From NCBI GenBank assembly GCA_003693705.1, contig RBZT01000219.1:57697-121696 (forward strand): 64,000 bases of DNA. Reading direction: 5' to 3'. The translations under genes and the position numbers were made by a program. Below are positions 46,403-56,058 of this stretch, one piece after another (position 1 is the stretch's first letter; each line of letters starts with the position of its first letter). The DNA is from Polymyxa betae (lineage: Eukaryota; Endomyxa; Phytomyxea; Plasmodiophorida; Plasmodiophoridae). Under the pieces are notes generated by a model. The model was not told where the DNA came from and ran no database searches. It saw nothing but the letters and a program-made list of their open reading frames with translations.

Positions 46403-48804
46403 TTATTTTGCTGTCTCATGAGATTTGGGACTGTCTTCAACCTTATGGTATCTGTTGATGATGTCAATGAGTCCTTTGCTGGCCAGCATTTGACCGTTCT
46501 TGTTCTGTTCTTCATCAAGCAAGAAGCAGAGGAAAATCGTGTCAACTGCTGTCTCGTACACAACCTGTGTAATTAATAATTAGCGTTATATCTAGTATAG
46601 AATAAGAAGGCTAACCATGAAGACAGCTGCAACCATATAAGCCAGCAATAAGACAATAAAAGCTGTCAACAAAGGGGAAGACACTTGTGACTTCCAAGGC
46701 TCAGCCTGTCCTAATATCTATTCTCTTCAATTAATGAAGGTTAAGAGATGGATCTTTCATCACATACCTGAATGATAATACCTGTTGTGCCAAAGGAAAC
46801 CAGTAATTTCCCCAGGACTGAAATATAACTTCCAACCATATTAATGGCTACTACTCGAGCAATATTTCTCCATAAAATTGCAAAACTGGTCCACGCTGAC
46901 ACACAGAATGGGTCACCGTAAATAGCACAATAAATGAAGGCGTTCGTTGATAACTTGTCCAAGCAGCATTTTACACACTGAATTAATGCATTGAGCATTA
47001 GTCTGGTAATGTTTGATGCAATCTACCTTCAGTATACACTGAACCATGGCAAAGATCGCTTTCTGAATGCGATTGTTTTTCCCTTTTGAAGTTCTTTCCA
47101 AATACATTACAAGGGCACGAATGAACTGTACAATTGCAATAAGCAATGCTCCGAATGCAATAGTCCCTAAATGATATCGAATAGCTCGCCAAACTGAATA
47201 TCGAACGGCGGCTCTGTGAGCACTATTAGCTTCAAGATTTGCAGCATTCAGTTATATCGTAACCTTGGCAATTGTCCTTCTCCCTTTCCTCTCTGTTTCT
47301 TGCCATTTTCTTGATAGGGGGTAAAGTACCAATTAGCTACAGCTCCAGCAACGACTAAAATGCAAGCATTCAATACTAAACTTTCGCAAGAATCACAGAC
47401 AGACTCATGTAGGAAAAGTAAATCAGGAACTGAACATTCCAGAGCAAATGAAAGAAATGAGCAGCGAAAAAGTTCTGCATATTCTGATCCCATGCTCGTT
47501 TCTTAAAAGTGGTTGGAGCGCCAGGCAATCCACTGAAATCTGGACTGATCTCTGTAAGTCTGAATATATTTTCAGAACAAATGAAAGCAGAATATTGGTA
47601 AATCATCAACATACGTGACATCAGTAACTGTGACGACAGAGAATATTTCTAGTGCTCCATAAATCCAGAATCCGAAATATCCCAAAGTTAGTATGAAAGG
47701 AATAATTGGGAAAAACATCATCATGGGCATATCCCCAACAGATTTAGAAGCTTCCTTTACCACTTCAACTGCAATCTTGATTCGTTTTCGAAGGGCGATG
47801 ATAATCTAACGTTAGATAGTTATTAATTGGGGAATATAGCTGGATGAGACTGTACAATGAAATATAATGGAGTTAATGCCCAGGCCACGTAGGAAGCATA
47901 TTTCATTCCTTTAGCTCGATTAGGATCTGCAGAGGTCTCTGCTTGTTGAGCTTGCTGATGCAAACATGAATCGTTTTCATAAACAATAAACACGACATAC
48001 CTGGAAGAAGGCGAATCCCAATATCACGCCACCAACCAGAACGATTACCAGGGTCATCCAAACTAGAACGCCAGCCATACGTTTGCAGAACCATAAGTAA
48101 AAGAAGGCAAGTACGACAGCAATAATGGCAGAATAGCTGAGAAGTTACGTCATCAGATAGCTAGCTAATTGAATATCACGTTGGTCGTACCAAATCAAAT
48201 CCCAGGTAAGATATAGATCACCGACAGCTCGTGATGCACTCTCGCCAGCTGAATCAAATCCAACCATGTCGACGACAGAGCGATTAGCAATGGCTTGAGG
48301 GATACAGTAATACAGAACTATAAAAACCTTCAATATTGACCATGATCATCTATCAATTTAAGATACATTTTTTGGATTGATAGCCCAATTTTTGTATCAA
48401 AGGTCCACGAAACACAGCATCAGTTTGTGTAGCATTACACCCACGAACACAGACTTTTACTTGATAGAGGCTCTGAGTTGTTGGAATAATGGGCCAGGCC
48501 GCCTAGATATCATTGTTATAACTTTATTGATGTCTCTAATGGAGCTGAGAGAAGTTACCAGAGGTAGATCTTTTACAGCTGCATCAACACCACATATATT
48601 GGCATTCCAATCAACACCTCGTACCAATCGATTAGGATTAGCATTTTTACTTTGGACAGCCACTTGCAGCATAATAATGATAACGGCCCAAAATGCAATA
48701 AAAAGGAGAAGGAATGGGATATCGGTACATGATCTTCTCTTCTTGATTTGAAATAATGGTGTATCACCTCGTTCTTCACAGCTACATCCTAACCAATTTC
48801 CCAT
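46403..48804 (-). CDS. Choline transporter-like protein (SLC44/CTL, Pns1-related)
   Basis: Multi-pass plasma or mitochondrial membrane transporter of choline/ethanolamine type. N-terminus MGNWLGCSCEERGD then RRSCTDIPFLLLFIAFW (first helix), RLVRGVDWNANICGV, all typical of CTL proteins. The signature core near the C-terminus is AIYGDPFCVSAWTSFAILW followed by ARVVAINMVGSY and LLVSFGTTGIIIQ. The last exon encodes a cytosolic tail, YETAVDTIFLCFLLDEEQNK, ending KSHETAK at TAA 46405-46403. About ten exons with ten or so hydrophobic helices. Start ATG 48804. Two Cys residues in the N-terminal CSC could be acylated. Confidence 0.9.
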
Positions 48805-49143
48805 GATGTCAGACTAAGTCTGTTTTGGAAATTCTGGGATAATCGTGGTACCTCTGATAGGTCAGAAATGGCCCTATGACGACCAGCTCAATGACGAAAG
48901 ATACGACAGACGGTCACAAACTTCAGATCAAATGGTCCAGCAACAATAATCATGGCTCTCACGCTTGCCTGTAATGCACCAGTTCCAATCAAGCCCATAG
49001 CAGTTTAAACCAACGAGCATATATTTCGTAGCAACGAGCAGATTGCTTAAAAAGGAAAGATCAGATCTCTGAATTCATAAAGATGAAGTGATATTGGATG
49101 TGAATTTGAGATTGTATTTACATACTCGGCATCAATAAAAAAG
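48805..49143. other. Intergenic region left of the inverted-repeat element
   Basis: 5' flank of the choline transporter-like gene; no coding exon. AT-rich right end adjoining the element. Confidence 0.4.
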
Positions 49144-49146
49144 TAA

Positions 49147-49375
49147 GGGGGTATCAAAGCTGGCGTTTCGGAGAAATTTTAAAGCGCTTTAAAAATTGTC
49201 CGAGGCATCGGTTTTAAAGCGCTTTAAAGTGGAGGACACGCAACCTTGCGAAAAAAAATCGGAAAAATACCTATTTTTCACCGAGTTATAGCATGAACAG
49301 CAAAGTTTAAAGCGCTTTAAAGATCCTTTAAAGCAGACGTTTAAAGCTACGGTAATGCGCAGGTTCGATACCCCC
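49147..49375. mobile_element. Candidate MITE (PIF/Harbinger-like), 229 bp, with internal palindromes
   Basis: A 229-bp non-coding element bounded by 9-bp perfect inverted repeats (GGGGGTATC at 49147-49155 and GATACCCCC at 49367-49375, with partial match extending about 16 bp) and flanked by TAA on both sides (49144-49146, 49376-49378). A 3-bp TAA target duplication with G-rich TIRs is the PIF/Harbinger pattern. Inside are three perfect 16-bp palindromes TTTAAAGCGCTTTAAA (49178-49193, 49213-49228, 49306-49321) plus two half-sites TTTAAAGC (49327-49334, 49340-49347). No open reading frame, so it would depend on a transposase elsewhere. Only one copy is visible here. Confidence 0.65.
49178..49347. 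repeat. Repeated 16-bp palindrome array TTTAAAGCGCTTTAAA
   Basis: Three perfect palindromes and two half-sites in 170 bp, spaced 35 and 93 bp centre to centre among the full copies. All lie inside the candidate MITE. The first is extended (TTTTAAAGCGCTTTAAAA). They may be transposase-binding sites or hairpin-forming subterminal repeats. Confidence 0.85.
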
Positions 49376-49472
49376 TAATGAAAGTTGATAACATTCTGGA
49401 AGAGTGGATGGAATTGCGCACTTGTTAATGGAACTCATGTGAGTTGACGTTACTGTACAGTACTGTAGTTGT

Positions 49473-51146
49473 ATGATGATAGATACTGATCAACTCATAT
49501 CATCATTAGCAGCATGTCAATCGACACAAGATCTGGATGCCATTCTCCTTGTTATCATGAATTTCGCTGATGATGTTATTAATGACATTGGTGTAGTATT
49601 TGTTGAGGGAATATCTCTGGTAGCTGATCTCAAATACGATAGGATGGGAATGTCTACCTGGATTATATCCATATCTGAACAGATCAAATAATGCTCAATC
49701 ATTATGGAATAGAATCTTACATTTATCTAACGCCAATGAGATTATTTTATCTCTAAATCAACTCTTACAAACAGATTTCACACTTCAAGCACCAAATATT
49801 CTATTCAATGCATACACCTGCACATTAAGTCGATTAATTCATACACCAAAGAGGCACGCTAGCATTCAGCGAGATCTGTTTGATAATATCAGATCCCTAC
49901 TACACGTAAATTCATCTCCACTATTGCTTCAAGAACATTCATAGTAATTTCTATCTCAGAATGAATGGAATAAGAATCCTGTTATAGTAACAGAACTGGA
50001 GCAATTTACAAAGCGGTATCTTGATGATCGATGTGGTATAGAGCTAGCATTAGATCTGCTATCATATAATCTCACTGATCTCAAACTGATTGCCCATATA
50101 TCTCACAAATTATCATTTCATGCTGCTGTTTTGATGGCATCATCAGCAACATCTGAATCCTGCCCAGGTCTATGCTTAGTTTTAATTCATCATTTACTGC
50201 ATAAAACAGATGATACTCAACAAATCGATATGGATATGCTCGGGTCTGTCTTACAGCTTCCCAGCTGCCGTTTAAACCTACCTATTTATTGATTTTCAGA
50301 TCCACATTCCTTAGGTTATGTTCTGTATTGTCACGAGCTCGACGAGACAATATTTTGTTTGAGTTTGTGAATGTTATATTGCCATTATTAGATGGATGGA
50401 GATGTGAAGATACAGAAAATGTCAAAGCTGTAATGGAGTTCCTCATACCAGCTACTGTATTAAACTCGTCCAAATCACGCCTACCATCAAAAGTCAGCTA
50501 AATCTATCTTTTATGATATCCTAATCTGAATTAAATATGTCTAGTTCCTATCAGTGATATGTTCCGATCAATGTCTTATTGACCTGGCTCTAAATATGAA
50601 CCGTTCTCATCCATATCTGGCTTCTGCATCTCTGCGTGTTCTTAAAGACAGATTATGCTCGGATTCCAGGTTAGTTTTTTAATGATATATTTTATATCTT
50701 TATCCCCTTTTCTTTGTCGTTTCAACCCAATTTGTGGGATTAGATCATTGGATTTGATTGCGAGCAGCTGGTTGCTTGTTGTGACTATACCAATGTATAT
50801 CAGGGATACCTTACTGTCGTCATGTGCATCTGTAATTAGAACGATATTATCTGAATATCGTCCAGATTTAAACGTACAATTCCCAGATTTCGATATGGAG
50901 CTATCATATTTGGATGTGATCTCCTGTTCATTGAATGTTGCTATTTATATGGTCATATCTCACAGAATCAATTTCGATGTCACATTGATTCGTTCCTGTA
51001 TGACTCAAATATCTCTCCTACTAAATTGTCTGGAGATTCATTACCAGATGATATCTGATTCAGATCGTCTGCATTCAGGTCGAATGCAGGTCCGATTGGT
51101 GGAATCAGTAGGCGAGCGTCTTCTTCAGATTCGGGACTCGAAATAA
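49473..51146 (+). CDS. Alpha-helical solenoid-like protein, unknown
   Basis: Several exons connect in phase: from ATG 49473 (MMIDTDQLISSLAACQSTQD); LWNRILHLSNANEIILSL, then LLH/NEWNKNPVIVTELEQF across an intron of 56 nt (GTAAAT donor, near 49908-49963); MDMLG/STFLRLCSVLSRARRD across another of 56 nt; later IRSLDLIASSWLLVVTIP and LIRSCMTQISLLLNCLEIH, ending LLQIRDSK at TAA 51144-51146. Product probably 480-500 residues, leucine-rich, helical throughout, no membrane helix sure. Unknown family. The gene is only 43 bp upstream of the next plus gene, an IQ coiled-coil protein, so a link in expression is possible. Confidence 0.65.
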
Positions 51147-51189
51147 ACATTCTGATATCTGTCAGTACTCGATCGGATATTCTACAAGG

Positions 51190-52359
51190 ATGACGTCGTC
51201 AAGATCAGCAATGTTAGAAGTTGATGGTCGGGTCTGGTTAGCTGAAGATCCACGTCTCATTCTTATTCATGTTGTTCTTGAGAACGCTATCGATAAACTC
51301 GATATCGTCCAACATTTAATCAGTGATGGAAAACGCAACGACCTTCATAATGATACGATTGGGGCTTTGTTAGAGCAACGTCAAGCTCTAGAACTTGAAT
51401 ATCAAAAGAGAATGTTATCTCGTAGTTCTATACAAGATTGGAATAGGAAAAAGATTGCAGAGGATGCTCAAGCCACCCAGTCTCTCATACAACGACTTCG
51501 ATTATTAGATCAGACCATGCAGAAACATGTCTATACTGAGCGACAGGCCGGTACGGCCGCCATTCAAACGATGAAACGGGAGAAGACTCGGGCCCTTAAT
51601 ATTATGCAAAAAGCGGTCAAAGACCTGGAAGATTCGGGTCGTTGCGAATCACTGGCTGCCGTACTGGCCGAAGATATGAGATATCAAAACCAGCTAGAGG
51701 AGGCTCTGACTTTGGTCAAGCAACTCGTTGATGGTAATACAAGTTTGAAACAACTGATTAAAGATGAAGCTGTACAGTTCCAAGAACTTCAGATCAGGAT
51801 GAATCAGATCGAGACGTTGAAGGTCGAGCTGGCACAGCTTCATGGACCCGTCGAAATTGATCAAAACATGGCTGAGATGGAAGCTCGAGCACTTATTAGA
51901 ACACAAAGCAGATTGGTACAGAAACAGCTTCATCATACAGCTGAGGTTGTAGATCGTGCCCAACTTGATCTCAAGACACAAACCAAGACACATGGATTTG
52001 CTGAGATTTATTTTAAGAGGAAGTTAGAGATGGCCGAGGCCCAACTATCAGAATGGGTAAGAAGAAGAAATGATGAAGAGACACAGACTGCCAAACGTTT
52101 GGAACAGATACGATTAGATCGTGAGGCCCAACTTGATGAGATTCAAACATTGAAGGATATTATTGATAAAGAAGAGGCTGCAAAAGATATGAGATTAGAA
52201 TTGGAGCGTAAACAGGCTGAATTACAAAGAATCAGACTGAATGCAGCCATTACCATACAGGCTCGAGTTAGGGGGTTCCTGGTCAGACATACAATCCAGA
52301 AACCGAAACCAAATAGTAAGAAATCCAAAAAAGGAGGTAAATCGAAAAAGAAAAAATGA
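51190..52359 (+). CDS. IQ-motif coiled-coil protein, resembling dynein regulatory complex DRC9/DRC10 type
   Basis: A single 389-codon exon. Almost all coiled coil (for example LRLLDQTMQKHVYTERQAG, EEALTLVKQLVDGNTSLKQL), then near the C-terminus an IQ calmodulin-binding motif AAITIQARVRGFLVRHTIQK and a very basic Lys/Ser/Gly tail. A coiled coil ending in an IQ motif is the layout of the axonemal nexin-link proteins IQCG (DRC9) and IQCD (DRC10); which, if either, cannot be said without alignment. If right, it implies a flagellated life stage. Start ATG 51190, stop 52357-52359, 43 bp after the preceding gene. Confidence 0.78.
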   Translation: MTSSRSAMLEVDGRVWLAEDPRLILIHVVLENAIDKLDIVQHLISDGKRNDLHNDTIGALLEQRQALELEYQKRMLSRSSIQDWNRKKIAEDAQATQSLIQRLRLLDQTMQKHVYTERQAGTAAIQTMKREKTRALNIMQKAVKDLEDSGRCESLAAVLAEDMRYQNQLEEALTLVKQLVDGNTSLKQLIKDEAVQFQELQIRMNQIETLKVELAQLHGPVEIDQNMAEMEARALIRTQSRLVQKQLHHTAEVVDRAQLDLKTQTKTHGFAEIYFKRKLEMAEAQLSEWVRRRNDEETQTAKRLEQIRLDREAQLDEIQTLKDIIDKEEAAKDMRLELERKQAELQRIRLNAAITIQARVRGFLVRHTIQKPKPNSKKSKKGGKSKKKK

Positions 52360-52406
52360 AGAGCAACTGGATTTTGTAATATAGATTCATTTTTATTCTC
52401 GTTGAG

Positions 52407-54050
52407 TTAAAAATACTCATACGATAATGTATAGTTAAGACGAGGTTGAGCAACCATCTTATGCTGATCATCAAATAACTCAAATCGGATTTTAGCATAA
52501 ACTTGTTGTAGATCAACACTTTCTAGATGACATGTCACATCCAATAATCGATCTTTCTTGTACGACATCATACTCATCACACTTGAACGGCCGATACCTA
52601 ATAGACCAATTCGACCAATAACTTCCCCTTTAAACATCACATTTAAAATATATCCATCGGATGTTGATCGCAGATCTGGAATGTTCATCAAAACATGTTG
52701 CCGCCGTGGTTCTGAACTCATTTGGTTCTTATTCCACGATGTTCCAAAACCGAATGCATTAGTTGTAGCAGTATTCATTGGTATCAAACCCATTGCCGAA
52801 TTACTAGACAATGATGAAGAAGTGGCCGGAACTGAACCAAATGTTCTAGCAGGCGATGATGTGGTAGGTAGTGCCTGTGATGCTTGTGAACCAATAATAG
52901 TATTCGATGTTATCGGTGAAGACCCTGGTGAAGTGGCCAACGTTCCACCAATGGAAATAACAGAAGATGAGGCTGTAGATAGTGCTTGTTCCTGTTGATT
53001 ATTGAATGTGTTCGACATCATTGGTGATCCTGGAGAAGCGGCAGATAACGCACCAATCGTCTTATCAGATGGTGAGGTAAGAGATTGGCCTGGTTGATTA
53101 ATACTGATATTTGACATTGTTAGTGACGATCCTGGGCTTGTAAGTGACATATTAGAAGAAGTCGATACCGGCTGTCCAGATACAGATCCATTCGGTAGAG
53201 AGGACGAAGAAGATGTGTTGGGAAGCTGAATGAGAGGTGGTACTGACGTATTACTGATAGTAGATGATGGTATCCATGCAGATATATCATTAGCGATCTG
53301 TTCACTGGATATAAGACCAACAGCAGTTCTGACATAATCATTAATAAGTGGTGATATCCATGTTGCGTTTCTAGATGGAGATGTCTGCCATAGAAACCAT
53401 ACACGATCAACATTCTTATGATGTGAATAGAAGAGGGGATCATATGATGCATAATCGATATCAGACATATCACCACCTATACATACATGAAGTAGATTAT
53501 GTGCATCTTCTAATGCAGATGAGAATGCTGGCAGATCAGATCTAGATAGAGCCAGATTTTGTCCCAATCTTAAATCTGTAGTTGGGAATTCTCCAGCTAA
53601 AGATCTATTTCTATGTGATGTATGAAACCGAACACCTATTTTTAATGGATTCGCCCATATACGTCCTTCTGAATCTGTATATGTCTCTTCAGTAAATGCC
53701 AATGGAATGGGATCTTGAGCCCAATCCCTAACATATCATTATTAGAACATTGTAGAGCAGTATATGATCATGTACCAGTATGGAATTGTGCAGTTCATGA
53801 TATTCTCCCATTGAGCTAGATGATGTCTATGCCATGGTAAAAACTGTAGATTCCCATGTGGACATAATCCTTGAGGTGCACCATGCTCACCTGCAATCTC
53901 CACATAGCTACCTGCTTCTAATCCATTACGAACACAATCACGATACTGATTCAGTTCAGTTAAAGACAGACTATTGATATTCTGTGATATCGGCAGAGAC
54001 CAGCAGATGTTAACATAGAACAATATAAAGACCGATGATAGCAGCTGCAT
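52407..54050 (-). CDS. Secreted tyrosinase (type 3 copper oxidase)
   Basis: Oxidises mono- and diphenols, leading to melanin-type pigments. Exon 1 (54050-53774) starts with a signal peptide (MQLLSSVFILFYVNICWS). CuA histidines are in GEHGAPQGLCPHG and LQFLPWHRHHLAQWE. After an intron of about 48 nt (Y-W/D-W-A-Q-D-P), CuB has EDAHNLLHVCIGGDM and ASYDPLFYSHHKNVDRVWF, so the six His positions appear filled. A long Ser/Thr/Asn/Pro-rich linker follows with imperfect repeats such as SPGSS and TTSSPARTFG, then a C-terminal beta-rich domain (LMNIPDLRSTSDGYILNVMF). Stop 52409-52407. About 520 residues. Such linkers are usually O-glycosylated. Tyrosinases are common, often expanded, in chytrid fungi. 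Confidence 0.92.
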
Positions 54051-54157
54051 CTTAAAAGAGATTCCTTATGGAATTTAGCGACAAAATAGGAATGAGCTGA
54101 TTCATTGCATAAACAGGTACAAAGTTGATGTTGAGTCATCGACAGACAACATTTACT

Positions 54158-55555
54158 TTAATCTGAACTGATATTGTTCTCTGTTCTTCTTCTTTTAGTC
54201 AAATTCTTCTTTAAAATAAACTCATCCTCCTTCTCACCCCTGTCTTTAATGACGTCCGAATTCGTTGTTAAACTATCCAGAAATGAATTCGATCGAGACG
54301 ACGCGTCTAAGTGCTTCTTTAGACGACGATCTTCTCGCTCTTGTTCCATTTTCTCTTTATGCTGCTTAGCTCTATAATTCATATTCAAATCAGTAGATCT
54401 CTCTTGTGTCTCATGCAGCAAAATTTGTTGATATCGAACAGACTCATAAAAACTGAAAAATTGCTGCATTGGACTGGAAAAACCAAACTACCTAATACTT
54501 ACATGATACTAGTTGGATCTCGTATGCAATTTTTACATTGATCACGTTTATGTTTAAGTCTTGCCCATATCTCTGTATCATTAGGTATAGATCTTGATAG
54601 AATATTCTCTATCATCTCATCAATGTCTTTCATAACTTCCAATAATTTCACATAATCAGCATGTGACGAGAACGTCCTAGTGAACCTACACCAAGCAGGT
54701 TAGCAGAACTTCATCTCGAGGGCCAATCAGCGTGCTGACCATTCACTGAATGATTTCAATCGAAGAACTTTAGCGGATCTTTGAACACAGACTAACGCGA
54801 TCTGTGATGGTGTATAGAGAAATATGGCATCTGTATAGATGGCATGCATGGCCTGGGTCTCAGCCTGGACCAGTACGGCCCGGGTCTCAGATTTAGTTAG
54901 ATTAGGAAGTTCATTAATAAATCCATGCATAGCTCGGAATGGAATGTGAACTTTTAGATGGAAATCTATACCTTCTAATAGAATCTGTTCAAATTCTAAC
55001 AATATCTGTAATAATGAGATAAGTTGGATCTTAAATCTAGAAAACATATCAAACCTCAATAGAAACTTGTGTAGATCGAGCTAAATCTCCAACACGTATA
55101 TGAGCTTCTTCTGATTTGGTGGCTAATAATAATGAACTGATAGATATTAAACGGGGATCTTCATCCATCACTGTTCTGTTGAGATAAAATCTCTTAAAGT
55201 ATACCATAGCTGTGCCCTAAGCAATTAATAAATCATTTATACAATAGAAAGAAATAATAAACAAACCTGGACAGAAATGGGAAGAGAGAATGCAGCTGCA
55301 AAATCTGATATTCGTCTCTGATAATAATATAGAAGTAAATCTTGTTCAGTACGTGATAGATATCCATCAACGGGTTCTTCTTCATTATGTAGAGCACGTT
55401 CTTTATCATATTGCAGACGAGCATCGAGTCTCTTTCTAATCAAAATTATTATACTCATAGGATATTATATCACATGGATGTATCTCTTACTGAGCCAGCT
55501 CAGATCTAGTGAACATCCAATGACGTCGTTGTGTTGAGTCTGAGAATATCGGCAT
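54158..55555 (-). CDS. CCL1/CCNH: Cyclin H (CDK-activating kinase/TFIIH subunit)
   Basis: Partner of CDK7/Kin28 in TFIIH. Start ATG 55555 (MPIFSDSTQRRHWMFTRSEL). Next exon RLDARLQYDKERALHNE and LSRTEQDLLLYYYQRRIS with FAAAFSLP; then GTAMVYFKRFYLNRTVMDED and ISSLLLATKSEEAHIRVGDL (cyclin box 1); then EFEQILLEGIDFHLKVHIPF and FLYTPSQIALVCVQRSAK (box 2). C-terminal exon is a charged helix with basic KKHLD and KRRRTE. The matches with human CCNH at KRHW, GTACMYFKRFYLNNSVME and LLYTPSQIAL are strong. Five or more exons. Stop 54160-54158. Confidence 0.92.
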
Positions 55556-56058
55556 TTGTGTCAGATCTATATCTCCAATCTGATATGCAAATAACTGGAT
55601 CAAACATGAAAACAAGATGTCCGTCCGTGTCCAGAGCACCATATTAACAAACAGCATGATAGACAAGAACAATCCGGTTCTAAAAGAGCAACTGATAAAT
55701 TCTTCAACATGCTTGTACAGAGCATGAAGACAAAATGAAATTGAATTCGATTCGACAACTACAGTGCTTTATTGTGATTTAATAAATGGTGATTAGACAG
55801 AGGAAACCACCTGGGTTAGTAGATGTTGTCATAATTTTGTTATTCTTTTAAATTTTTTTAGTACATTAGATTTTTTCGGAAGAGAACTGGTGATATATTT
55901 ATTTGCATATGACTGACGTATATTGACAATATAAGTTGTTATTGTATAAAGGAAAAAAACGGAAATCTCGGAATTGAGTGAATTTATGGCTGACTGGAGG
56001 TTACTGTAGTGGTTTTGTATATAGTGAAGTGTTTATACAGGTAACGTTGTATATAGTA
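55556..56058. other. Divergent intergenic region, AT-rich
   Basis: 5' flanks of cyclin H (minus) and G3P dehydrogenase (plus). Very AT-rich near 55830-55960. An in-phase ATG at 55978 would extend the dehydrogenase by 27 residues. Confidence 0.45.

Noticed and set aside
49906-49965. Two adjacent in-frame stops suggesting a pseudogene in the solenoid gene
   Set aside because: They fall inside a 56-nt intron (GTAAAT to CTCAG) whose removal restores phase.
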